Positions 55,423-62,190 of a stretch of DNA of 64,000 nt are shown here, one piece after another. The stretch is from contig OX638345.1 in the NCBI GenBank assembly GCA_951813535.1, positions 757,029-821,028 on the forward strand. Reading direction: 5' to 3'. Below the pieces are notes generated by a model. The model saw only the letters and a list, made by a program, of their open reading frames with translations. It made no database searches and was not told the DNA's origin. Source of the DNA: an uncultured Dehalococcoidia bacterium. GTDB taxonomy: Bacteria > Chloroflexota > Dehalococcoidia > Lucifugimonadales > UBA3495. The stretch's first letter is position 1; every line of letters starts with the position of its first letter. The position numbers and the translations under genes are program-made.

Positions 55423-56373
55423 CTAGAAAATCGCGATGGGATTCACCGGGCTGCCGGTCACGTTGCGCAACCGCAATGCGCCGATCGAGAGCATGAACTC
55501 GTACCGCCCGTGCCGCGCGGCCACCTCGGCGACGTCCTCCAGATTGGCGTTGTCGATCAGCCAGACGCCCAGGTACACAAGGCAGGCGATGTGCAGCGGC
55601 GACACGATGTTTCCGTACTGGTTTGGGCGGATGTCGTTGGACGTGTCCGTGCCCAGCATGGCGATGCCCCGCTCCTTAAACCACGGCGCGCAGGCCACGT
55701 GGCAGGCCACACTGGGTTCGGTTCCTGGCACGGGCCCATCCACCAGCCGGCGGCGGTAGTTGCCGGTCCGGACCAGCAGGATGTCTCCCTCCTGGACCGT
55801 GACGCCGTGGTCGCGCTCGGCTGCGTCCAGATCCTCCGGCATAACCGGCGCGTCCGGTGACAGCCAGTCGACGCCGCGCACCTTGGCGATGTCCAGCAGC
55901 ACGCCGCGACTCACCAACCCCTGCGCCGTCAGGTCGATGGCATGGCTCTGAGCGCCCTCTCGCGACGTGACCACCCCGGCCGGTACGCCGTTGTACATCA
56001 GGCCGTCATAGGAGTAGTGCGATAGCGCATCGATGTGGGTGATGGTCTGCCCGTGGAAGACCATGCCGATGAACTCGGCCGCGCCCCGCCGGGAGTTGCG
56101 GCGTTCCAGGGGGTCCGTGTCGCGCCCTTCGCCGCTATCCACCATGAACCGCTGCACCTGGTGCGTGATGTCCGGGGTCATTTCGGTGGTGATGGGGCGG
56201 GCGCAACTCACCGTCTCTCCGGTCTGCACCAGTGCCGCGGCCTGGGTCCGCTTCGCGGTCGTGATCAGGTTCAGCGCGCCCAGCTGGTCCTGTTGGCCCC
56301 AACGACCCCAGTTATTCTCATCGCGATACCACGCCAGCACCTCGGCTTCGGTGGGTACTCCTGCGAACGCCAT
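55423..56373 (-). CDS. Cyclase family (kynurenine formamidase-like) metal hydrolase
   Basis: A 316-residue protein; the ATG at 56373 has a GGAGGG SD. The family motif HxxTHxDxxxH appears as GQTITHIDALSHYSYDG, with MVFHG before it. EGDILLVRTGNYRR, GTDTSNDIRPN and HIACLVYLGVWLIDNANLEDV match the cyclase/KynB-type family. These Mn- or Zn-dependent enzymes hydrolyse formamides, cyclic imides or related compounds. The substrate is unknown; kynurenine genes are absent. Confidence 0.88.
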   Translation of the reverse strand: MAFAGVPTEAEVLAWYRDENNWGRWGQQDQLGALNLITTAKRTQAAALVQTGETVSCARPITTEMTPDITHQVQRFMVDSGEGRDTDPLERRNSRRGAAEFIGMVFHGQTITHIDALSHYSYDGLMYNGVPAGVVTSREGAQSHAIDLTAQGLVSRGVLLDIAKVRGVDWLSPDAPVMPEDLDAAERDHGVTVQEGDILLVRTGNYRRRLVDGPVPGTEPSVACHVACAPWFKERGIAMLGTDTSNDIRPNQYGNIVSPLHIACLVYLGVWLIDNANLEDVAEVAARHGRYEFMLSIGALRLRNVTGSPVNPIAIF

Positions 56374-56758
56374 AGCTCCCTCCATCTCATGCCGCCGGCG
56401 GGGGCCGGCGATGTTGCCGCGATTCTACACCCGGACATCGGGAAAATCGGCGCCGACAACCCGAATTCGCCCGCCGGCCTGGCCTGGCGCCGGCCCGGCC
56501 AAATTTACCCACATCACGCGCGTAAACGCCCGAGCGAGACTGACGCGCAAACCGCGCGACTCGGCGGGGCGTATTAACCATGAACGGCAACCGTGTGATG
56601 GATACCCGGTACGAAACCGACACGGCATAACGGTGTCCGCCCGTGCAGCGCGCTTTAGAAGTCTCGAACCGCCAACAACGCGTCCGATCAACGAGAAAGT
56701 TCCCGATAGGGGGCTCCGCGAATGTCAACCGAATACCTTTCAGCCTGGGAGATTACCA
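56374..56758. other. Gene-free stretch, 385 bp
   Basis: High-GC, with GGCC/CCGG-rich palindromic bits near 56385-56410 and 56470-56510. No frame resembles a known protein and no RNA family was recognised. The last bases hold an SD-like GGGAG (56747-56751). Confidence 0.45.
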
Positions 56759-56785
56759 GTGTGCGCATCTTACAATCCGGCCATC

Positions 56786-56923
56786 ATGTACTGTGCCCTT
56801 TGCCGGGCCAACACCGCCTCTCGGGACGTCGAGTACATCACAATGCGAAACGGCCGTCCGGCCACGATCGCCGTGTGCATCAAATGCGGAACCAAGAAGT
56901 TCCACCAGGGTGTGCCCCGGTGA
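56786..56923 (+). CDS. DUF5679 zinc-ribbon mini-protein, 45 aa
   Basis: A 45-residue protein with two CxxC knuckles: MYCALCRAN, then the conserved TMRNGRPATIAVCIKCGTKKFHQG, as in DUF5679. The ATG at 56786 is used here; an in-frame GTG at 56759 has a GGGAG SD seven bases upstream and would add nine residues. A TACAAT lies at 56771-56776. The protein would bind one zinc and probably nucleic acid or a partner protein; the family has no known function. It stands between the cyclase gene and fmt, convergent to the latter. Confidence 0.75.
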   Translation: MYCALCRANTASRDVEYITMRNGRPATIAVCIKCGTKKFHQGVPR

Positions 56924-56948
56924 TCCGCCGGAACCCGGATCGCCCGGT

Positions 56949-57932
56949 TCATCCGAGCCGAGCGCCTATGAAGTCCGGATATCCCCGGACAAAATCAGCC
57001 GCAACTGCAGGCCGCCGCCCCTCCAACTGCAAACGATGGATCGCCAGCAGCCCTTCGCCAGTTCCCACCGCCAACCGATGCTCCTCGAACCGCGCCACCG
57101 CGCCCGGTTCCGCATCGCCGTCCGGCAAAGGGGAAACCTCCAGCAGCTTGAGCTCCTTTCCCTGCCAGGTGGTGTGCAGCCCCGGCCACGGCGTGTACGC
57201 CCGTTGCTGCCGCCACAGAAATTCGGCCGGTCGGTCCCAATCGGCTGATCCGTCCGCACGTTCCATCTTCGATGTGTAGGTGGCCTGCCCGTCATCCTGC
57301 GGGCGAGCGACCACGTCTCCGGAAACCCAAGCGGGAAGCGTCGCGTCGAGCAGGGCTGCCCCGTCGCGAAACAGCTCGGTTGTCAAATTCTCGGCGTCGT
57401 CTTCCGGCCCGATGTTTCTGGTGCGTTGCGCAATCACCGGCCCGGTATCCATCCCCTCGTCGAGGAGCATCAGCGTGACCCCGGTGGTTTCGTCGCCGCT
57501 CAGGATCGCGCCCGGGACCGGCGACGGACCCCGGTGTCGGGGCAAGAGCGAAGGATGCAGGTTCAGGCAGCCGAAGCGGGGTAGTTCCAAAACGTCGGCC
57601 GGCAGCAACCGGCCGTAGGCGACCACCACGATGATTTCCGGCTTCAGCTCCGACAATTCGCCGACCGCATTCCGGTTCCGGAGGGTGGATGGCTGGTAAA
57701 CCGGGATCTCCAGTTCGTGGGCTCGCGCTTTCACCGGCGAGGGTTCCATCACCCGGCCCCGGCCCCGCCGACGATCGGGCGGAGTGTAGACGGCGACCGG
57801 GTCCACGGCCGGATTGGACGCCAAAATGTCCAGGGCGGGAACCGCGAAACGGGGGGTCCCCATGAAGACCGCACGCAGCGGGTTTTCGGGCTTTAACTCA
57901 CGGCCAGATTCGCGCGCGAAATGGGTTGACAA
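56949..57932 (-). CDS. fmt: Methionyl-tRNA formyltransferase
   Basis: A 327-residue Fmt. I use the TTG at 57932, as the family core begins RAVFMGTPRFAVPALDIL and the upstream frame overlaps the leader region of the divergent rpsP unit. Motifs: VVAYGRLLPADVLELPRFGCLNLHPSLLPRHRGPSPVPGAILSGDETTGVTLMLLDEGMDTGPV, which holds the active-site Asn, His and Asp. In the substrate loop most Fmt proteins read RGAAPI/RGPAPI; here it is RGPSPV. The C-terminal OB fold is present. It formylates initiator Met-tRNA. Confidence 0.93.
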   Translation of the reverse strand: MSTHFARESGRELKPENPLRAVFMGTPRFAVPALDILASNPAVDPVAVYTPPDRRRGRGRVMEPSPVKARAHELEIPVYQPSTLRNRNAVGELSELKPEIIVVVAYGRLLPADVLELPRFGCLNLHPSLLPRHRGPSPVPGAILSGDETTGVTLMLLDEGMDTGPVIAQRTRNIGPEDDAENLTTELFRDGAALLDATLPAWVSGDVVARPQDDGQATYTSKMERADGSADWDRPAEFLWRQQRAYTPWPGLHTTWQGKELKLLEVSPLPDGDAEPGAVARFEEHRLAVGTGEGLLAIHRLQLEGRRPAVAADFVRGYPDFIGARLG

Positions 57933-57954
57933 GGCGATAACCTGATTGTAGATT
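57926..57954 (+). promoter_or_regulatory. Promoter TTGACA-N17-TAGATT of the rpsP leader
   Basis: A perfect -35 (57926-57931) and TAGATT (57949-57954) are 17 bp apart on the plus strand; transcription would begin near 57961. The site overlaps the divergent fmt start. Confidence 0.6.
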
Positions 57955-58000
57955 AGGCGCAACCGCTGGTGCGGAATTTTGCGAAAGGAGGTGATGGCTA

Positions 58001-58072
58001 ATGGAACACAGTTTAACATGCTGGGGCGATGGTAGGCACCAGTCTGGACACGACGGGGTGAACGTCTCATAG
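58001..58072 (+). CDS. Putative 23-residue leader peptide
   Basis: A short frame of 23 codons reading MEHSLTCWGDGRHQSGHDGV and three more residues. Its ATG lies five bases after a 12-base SD, AAAGGAGGTGAT (57984-57995), that is fully complementary to the 16S 3' end; an earlier ATG at 57993 is too close to the SD core. The frame then runs into the first structured element of the leader. Its position between a promoter and a terminator suggests an attenuation or translation-sensing leader. Whether it is translated is not known. Confidence 0.45.
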   Translation: MEHSLTCWGDGRHQSGHDGVNVS

Positions 58073-58248
58073 CGTCATCGCTTTTCACAAAAGGCATTTA
58101 GCCCGTTCGTCGGGCCCAGACCAGTGTCTACCGTCGCCCCAGAGGTTCTGGGAGTATCGGGCGACAAGCCAAAGGTCCAGTCTGGGCCCGATATCCTTTT
58201 AATTCCGCGCTTGCCGCGGAGCACGGCGCCAGGGCGCCGGCTTTGATC
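58031..58248 (+). ncRNA. Structured leader RNA upstream of rpsP
   Basis: Several stems are visible. CGGGCCCAGAC (58111-58121) pairs perfectly with GTCTGGGCCCG (58180-58190) and encloses GTCGCCC/GGGCGAC (58133-58139 with 58159-58165) and CAGA/TCTG. The same 58111-58131 segment can instead pair with the upstream 58031-58049 through about 15 of 19 positions. Further stems are TCCGCG/CGCGGA (58204-58220) and CGGCGCC/GGCGCCG (58224-58239). The two exclusive pairings resemble an attenuator or riboswitch. No known family was recognised. Confidence 0.5.
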
Positions 58249-58268
58249 ATCGGGGCAGCCCGATTTTT
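58249..58268 (+). terminator. Rho-independent terminator in the rpsP leader
   Basis: ATCGGG (58249-58254) and CCCGAT (58259-58264) around a GCAG loop, followed by TTTTTAT. It lies 35 bp before the rpsP-proximal promoter, so transcripts from 57926 can end here. Confidence 0.75.
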
Positions 58269-58303
58269 ATTCCCTTCCCGCAATCGCTCAGACGAATTCT
58301 TGT

Positions 58304-58332
58304 TTGACAAACGGGAAGCAAATCCATACATT
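58304..58332 (+). promoter_or_regulatory. Promoter TTGACA-N17-TACATT of rpsP-khpA-rimM
   Basis: A perfect -35 (58304-58309) and TACATT (58327-58332), 17 bp apart, 39 bp before the rpsP ATG. It would drive the ribosomal-protein unit independently of the structured leader. Confidence 0.8.
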
Positions 58333-58371
58333 GGAATCCTACGTAAACCAAATCAGGAACACGGAGTTCAG

Positions 58372-58641
58372 ATGCTACGGATTCGCCTTCGACGCGTAGG
58401 CAAAAAAGGCCGCCCCTACTACCGAATCGTCGTTACCGAAAAGCGCAACCCAAGGGATGGCGCCTACATCGACGGAATTGGCCACTACGATCCCATGGCG
58501 GACCCACCGGCAGTGACCTTGGACGAGAGCCGAGCGATTGACTGGTTGCGCAAGGGCGCACAGCCTTCCGACCCCGTCCGGCAGATATTCGAACGAAATG
58601 ACATCTTCAGCAAGGTCCACGCGGATGAAAGAACTGATTGA
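58372..58641 (+). CDS. rpsP: Ribosomal protein bS16
   Basis: An 89-residue bS16: MLRIRLRRVGKKGRPYYRIVVTEKRNPRDGAYIDGIGHYDPM, then ESRAIDWLRKGAQPSDPVRQIF. The GGAG SD lies six bases before the ATG. It binds 16S rRNA early in 30S assembly. Its stop lies within the next gene by 17 bp. The order rpsP-khpA-rimM is the common one, but trmD and rplS do not follow here. Confidence 0.97.
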   Translation: MLRIRLRRVGKKGRPYYRIVVTEKRNPRDGAYIDGIGHYDPMADPPAVTLDESRAIDWLRKGAQPSDPVRQIFERNDIFSKVHADERTD

Positions 58642-58852
58642 GTTTATCGCTCAGTCGTTGACGTCCAACCCGGAAGCCGTCAGGGTCACGGAATCTGACG
58701 AAGGCGACCAGATCGTCATTCGCCTTGAAGTCGCCCCTGAAGACAAGGGCAAGGTGATCGGGCGACAGGGCAGAGTGGCACAGGCGATGCGGGTACTCCT
58801 CCGGGTGGCTGCCGTCAAAGACGGCACCCGGGCCGTGTTGGAGATTGTCTAA
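58625..58852 (+). CDS. khpA: KH-domain RNA-binding protein KhpA
   Basis: A 75-residue single KH domain (formerly YlqC): MKELIEFIAQSLTSNPEAVRVTESDEGDQIVIRLEVAPEDKGKVIGRQGRVAQAMRVLLRVAA. The GxxG loop is VIGRQGR. It overlaps rpsP by 17 bp and rimM by 8 bp, so all three are coupled. KhpA binds RNA and partners KhpB in some bacteria, affecting cell-wall growth. Confidence 0.93.
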   Translation: MKELIEFIAQSLTSNPEAVRVTESDEGDQIVIRLEVAPEDKGKVIGRQGRVAQAMRVLLRVAAVKDGTRAVLEIV

Positions 58853-59423
58853 CCGCCATCGCTCGAGGCGCTTCCAAAGGCCTGCATCGTCGCGCAACCA
58901 GTTGGCCGATGCGGAGCCGCAATTGCCCGATGGCGCAGTGGCTGTTGGCCGTGTAATCCGCCCCCACGGGTCCGACGGCACCCTGCGGGTACAGCCCTAC
59001 TCCGATAACCCCGCCCGGTTTCAGGTTGGCGGCATTCTGACCGTTGCCGGGAAAAACCACGCCATCTCCGATTTCCGGACGCTGCCCGGCGGCTACGCCT
59101 TGCTTCGCCTGGACGGGCTGGAAAACATCGACGCCGTGCGACCCCTGACTGGACAGTGGCTGGTGGCGCCGGTCGAGCCTGCTCCTGATCTGCCGCCCGG
59201 CGAATACTACCATTATCAACTCGTCGGGCTAACCGTGGTTACCGACCAGGGCGAAAACCTGGGCACCTTGCAGGAGGTGCTCGTTACCGGGAGCAACGAC
59301 GTCTACGTCGTGACCTCCGACACCGGCAAGGAAATACTGCTGCCGGCCGTGGCGCACGTGGTGAAGGACGTGGACCTTCCCGCCGGCCGGATGCTGGTCC
59401 ACCTGATAGACGGCTTGCGCTAG
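58845..59423 (+). CDS. rimM: Ribosome maturation factor RimM
   Basis: A 192-residue RimM. The N-terminal core starts near residue 30 with AVAVGRVIRPHGSDGTLRVQPYSDNPARF, then a C-terminal PRC barrel (YYHYQLVGLTVVTDQGENLGTLQEVLVTGSNDVYVV and EILLPAVAHVVKDVDLPAGRMLVHLIDGL). The TTG start overlaps khpA by 8 bp; the exact start is uncertain because the first 28 residues are poorly conserved. It assists 30S maturation around S19. Confidence 0.93.
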   Translation: MSNRHRSRRFQRPASSRNQLADAEPQLPDGAVAVGRVIRPHGSDGTLRVQPYSDNPARFQVGGILTVAGKNHAISDFRTLPGGYALLRLDGLENIDAVRPLTGQWLVAPVEPAPDLPPGEYYHYQLVGLTVVTDQGENLGTLQEVLVTGSNDVYVVTSDTGKEILLPAVAHVVKDVDLPAGRMLVHLIDGLR

Positions 59424-59437
59424 CCGCCCGTTAGCTC

Positions 59438-59920
59438 CTAGTCGTCCCCAACCGCCGCCGCGTGCCGTTCGCCATGGGCATGATGGTGTTCAGTCTCGTC
59501 GGCGAACTCGTGGTCCTCGCATGCCACCCATCGGGACCCGTCCGCGAACCATTCCTTCTTCCAGATGGGCACAACGGTCTTGATTCGGTTCACCGCCTCG
59601 TGGCAGGCCTCGAAAGCCTCGACCCGGTGGGGTGATGCCACGGCCACCACCAGGCTGACGTGTCCCACATCCACTCGTCCGGTGCGGTGCGCGATGGCGA
59701 TATCCTCGATGCCGTAATCAGCGCAGAGACTGTCCCGCACTTCCTCCAGCTTCCTGATGGCCATCACGTCGTAGGCTTCGTACTCCAGCCTGGTTACGGC
59801 CTTGCCGCCGAAGTTGTCCCGCGTGGTGCCCAGGAAGGTGACGACAGCGCCGTTGCCATCCTTCCGCACCGAATCGGTGACCGCCACCGGATCCAGGGGT
59901 TCGTCAGTCAGGATAATCAT
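59438..59920 (-). CDS. moaE: Molybdopterin synthase catalytic subunit MoaE
   Basis: A 160-residue MoaE: AVVTFLGTTRDNFGGKAVTRLEYEAYDVMA, IAHRTGRVDVGHVSLVVAVASPHRVEAFEACHEAVNRIKTVVPIWKKEWFADGSRWV, with the catalytic Lys pair in IWKKE. The C-terminus has a His-rich tail (TEHHHAHGERHAAAV) that could bind metal. It transfers sulfur from the MoaD thiocarboxylate to precursor Z. It follows moaD by three bases. Confidence 0.95.
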   Translation of the reverse strand: MIILTDEPLDPVAVTDSVRKDGNGAVVTFLGTTRDNFGGKAVTRLEYEAYDVMAIRKLEEVRDSLCADYGIEDIAIAHRTGRVDVGHVSLVVAVASPHRVEAFEACHEAVNRIKTVVPIWKKEWFADGSRWVACEDHEFADETEHHHAHGERHAAAVGDD

Positions 59921-59923
59921 GGC

Positions 59924-60172
59924 TCAGCGACCTCCGCTAACCGGGGGAATCAGGCAAACCTCGTCACCAGGGTTCAGGGCTTGATCGTCGTCCGCGTATT
60001 CGGCGTTCACCGCCACCACGATACGCACCTCGGGCGGCGCCAAGCGCGGATGCATGGCCCGCACCGCATCGGAAAGGACACCTACCGTCGCATCTTCCGG
60101 CACGTCCACGGTGACCACCGAGGAACCGGCGCGTTCCCGGTACAGGGCGAATAGTCGAACGTCAAATTGCAT
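59924..60172 (-). CDS. moaD: Molybdopterin synthase sulfur-carrier subunit MoaD
   Basis: An 82-residue ubiquitin-fold MoaD/ThiS protein: MQFDVRLFALYRERAGSSVVTVDVPEDATVGVLSDAVRAMHP, AVNAEYADDDQALNPGDEVCLIPPVSGGR. The C-terminal Gly-Gly that must be terminal for adenylation is followed by one Arg, so the reading frame does not end in GG. The residue would have to be trimmed or the protein would be inactive. A promoter lies immediately upstream. Confidence 0.93.
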   Translation of the reverse strand: MQFDVRLFALYRERAGSSVVTVDVPEDATVGVLSDAVRAMHPRLAPPEVRIVVAVNAEYADDDQALNPGDEVCLIPPVSGGR

Positions 60173-60182
60173 ATCAGTTTGG

Positions 60183-60211
60183 ATTATGGGCGGGCGGCAG
60201 TTGAGTGTCAA
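60183..60211 (-). promoter_or_regulatory. Promoter TTGACA-N17-CATAAT of moaD-moaE
   Basis: A perfect -35 (60211-60206) and CATAAT (60188-60183), 17 bp apart. The -10 lies only 10 bp before the moaD ATG, so the transcript would be leaderless or nearly so. Confidence 0.75.
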
Positions 60212-60250
60212 CGGCGGCGTTATCCCACTGGCCCCCGCTTTGGGTAGTTC

Positions 60251-60359
60251 ATCAGAATCAGGATTTGCCGGATTTATGGATTATCAGGATTGGGAGTGCT
60301 CTGCCCCAAATGGTCTCAATCCTGTCAATTTCATACTCCGGCAAATCCCGATTCTGACG
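60251..60359. repeat. Interspersed imperfect inverted repeat, copy D
   Basis: ATCAGAATCAGGATTTGCCGG at the left and CCGGCAAATCCCGATTCTGAC at the right pair across a centre with GGATTGGGAG and CTCAATCCTG. The right flank GATTCACGGAAGTGGAA matches copy C. It lies between moaD and an amidase gene. Confidence 0.85.
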
Positions 60360-60436
60360 ATTCACGGAAGTGGAAACGCACCAGCGGCAGTGGTTACTGC
60401 GCGCTGTTGCCGCCGGCGCACACATTTTCACCGGTG

Positions 60437-61786
60437 TTATAGCGGCGGGTTCAGCGACACGTCCAGCACGCCCTCGCACCATGCCGCGGCGGACAGCAGA
60501 CGAGCCTCAGTGAAGGGTGACGCCACCAGCTGTATTCCCAGCGGCACACCGGACTCCGCCAGGCCGGACGGCAGGGCGATGGCCGGGAAGCCGCAGGACG
60601 TCCACGGCCCCTGGAAAGCAGGGTCTCCCGTGTTGGTACGGTCGGCCTGAGGGGGCGACGGCGCAGCGGGCGTGAGCAGCACGTCGCAGCGCTTGGCGGC
60701 CTCCTCCATGTCCGTGGTGAATTGCCGCCGCCGTTCCAGGGCGCGGGAATAGTCGATCCCGTCGACCTCCAGGCCTTCGGCCAACATTGCCCTCAGCTTG
60801 GGCTGGTAGTCCTCGGCCTGCCGCCGGTACATCGGCTCGTGGAAGGCTGCTGCCTCCACCGCCATGATCAACCGTTGGTCGACGTACGCACCCTCGATGC
60901 TTTCCGCCAGGGGCAGTTCTTCAATATCCGCGCCAGCCTGGGCCAATTTTTCGGCTACGGAGTCCAGATGGCGGCGGCTTTCGCCGTCGGCCCCTTCGTA
61001 GAAGTAGCGGCGCACGATGCCGACGCGTGGAGCGGGCGGGTCGATTATCGAAGACAGGTAGTCGCCCACCGGCTCTCGCGAGGACACAGGGTCGGCCACG
61101 TCAGGGCCGGCCATCACCTGCAGCAGCAACGCCGCGTCCTCCACGGTGCGCACCAGCCAGCCGACGGTGTCCAGGTTCCAGCTCACCGGCACCACACCGT
61201 AGCGGCTGACGCGGCCGAAGGTGGGCTTGAAGCCCACTACGCCGTTGTAAGCAGCAGGGCGCAAAACCGAGCCGACCGTCTGGGAACCCAACGCCGCAGG
61301 ACACATCCGGGACGCAACCGCCACCGCCGACCCGCTGCTGCTGCCGCCCGGCGTGTGCGCCGGGTTCCAGGGATTGTAGGTGGGCGACGGATCCAGGCAC
61401 GCGAACTCGGTGGTCACGGCTTTGCCGAGCATCAACGCTCCGGCCTTCCTGAGCAGGGTCAGCGAGGTCGCGTCGTAATCGGGCACGAAGTCCTTGTAGA
61501 CCTCGCTGCCGGCCTTGGTCGGGATGCCAGCGGTGTAATAGATGTCCTTGAAGCCAATGGGAACGCCGTGCAGCGGACCCAGCGGCCGTCCCTCCGCCAC
61601 GACGGCGTCGGCCTGGCGGGCGTCAGCGAGAACCGTGTCGCGGTCGACGTACACCCACGCCAGGAGGCGTTCGTCCAGGGCTTCGATACGATTGAGGCAC
61701 GCCTCTGCCAGTTCGACGGCGGTCAGTTCGCGCCGGGCGATGGCGCGCGCCGCTTCCGCTGCGGTGAGTTCGTTGGGATTGGGCAT
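60437..61786 (-). CDS. Amidase-signature hydrolase (2)
   Basis: A 449-residue amidase-signature enzyme. Lys80 in GVPIGFKDI, the Ser group near 149-151 in PGGSSSGSAVAVA and the nucleophile-position Ser173 in QTVGSVLRPAAY form the triad. The Ser loop differs from GGSIR of the other two amidases (GSVLR). It has no GatC-like gene next to it; a HEPN-like gene lies 11 bp upstream. The substrate is unknown. Confidence 0.9.
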   Translation of the reverse strand: MPNPNELTAAEAARAIARRELTAVELAEACLNRIEALDERLLAWVYVDRDTVLADARQADAVVAEGRPLGPLHGVPIGFKDIYYTAGIPTKAGSEVYKDFVPDYDATSLTLLRKAGALMLGKAVTTEFACLDPSPTYNPWNPAHTPGGSSSGSAVAVASRMCPAALGSQTVGSVLRPAAYNGVVGFKPTFGRVSRYGVVPVSWNLDTVGWLVRTVEDAALLLQVMAGPDVADPVSSREPVGDYLSSIIDPPAPRVGIVRRYFYEGADGESRRHLDSVAEKLAQAGADIEELPLAESIEGAYVDQRLIMAVEAAAFHEPMYRRQAEDYQPKLRAMLAEGLEVDGIDYSRALERRRQFTTDMEEAAKRCDVLLTPAAPSPPQADRTNTGDPAFQGPWTSCGFPAIALPSGLAESGVPLGIQLVASPFTEARLLSAAAWCEGVLDVSLNPPL

Positions 61787-61797
61787 GGTTTGCTTTC

Positions 61798-62151
61798 CTA
61801 ATCCAGGAGGGCGAGCATCAGAGCAACGAAGCGATGCACGAGCGGGCGGCCGTAGGTGATGTCTTCGTCTTCCATGGTGCCGTTGTGGAAGTTGGAGTGG
61901 AAATGCTGGGCGGCAAGGATCCCCGACCGTAACCGGTCATCGTCCACCTCGTCGGCGATCGACCTCGCGGCGTTGATCAACGCGCGGTGCGTCCCGTGTT
62001 CCAGATCACGTTGCTGCGCCACCGCCATGATCGCGTGTGCCGCCGCTCCCCACAGTTTCTCGGACACCTGCAACGTGTCTCCGACCGCGAACTCGCTGTC
62101 CGAAGCGGCCAGGAACTCCTGAGCGGTCTGGGTGTGGTCTCGAACCAGCAT
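61798..62151 (-). CDS. HEPN/PaREP1-like helical protein, 117 aa
   Basis: A 117-residue helical protein (MLVRDHTQTAQEFLAASDSEFAVGDTLQVSEKLWGAAAHAI). The GDxxxxSEKLWGAAAHA pattern is the PaREP1/HEPN-like hallmark also seen at 1.4 kb. No RNase motif is evident. It lies 11 bp before an amidase gene, and a second amidase lies 39 bp upstream, so it may be co-transcribed with both. The start ATG at 62151 lacks a strong SD. Confidence 0.62.
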   Translation of the reverse strand: MLVRDHTQTAQEFLAASDSEFAVGDTLQVSEKLWGAAAHAIMAVAQQRDLEHGTHRALINAARSIADEVDDDRLRSGILAAQHFHSNFHNGTMEDEDITYGRPLVHRFVALMLALLD

Positions 62152-62190
62152 TGGGACAACTTCTCGCAACCGATATGGCTGATACTCCGA

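Noticed and set aside
57980-58000. The minus-strand sequence ATCACCTCCTTT, like the 3' end of 16S rRNA
   Set aside because: Only 12 bases match and no rRNA-like sequence lies next to it; on the plus strand it reads as a perfect SD.
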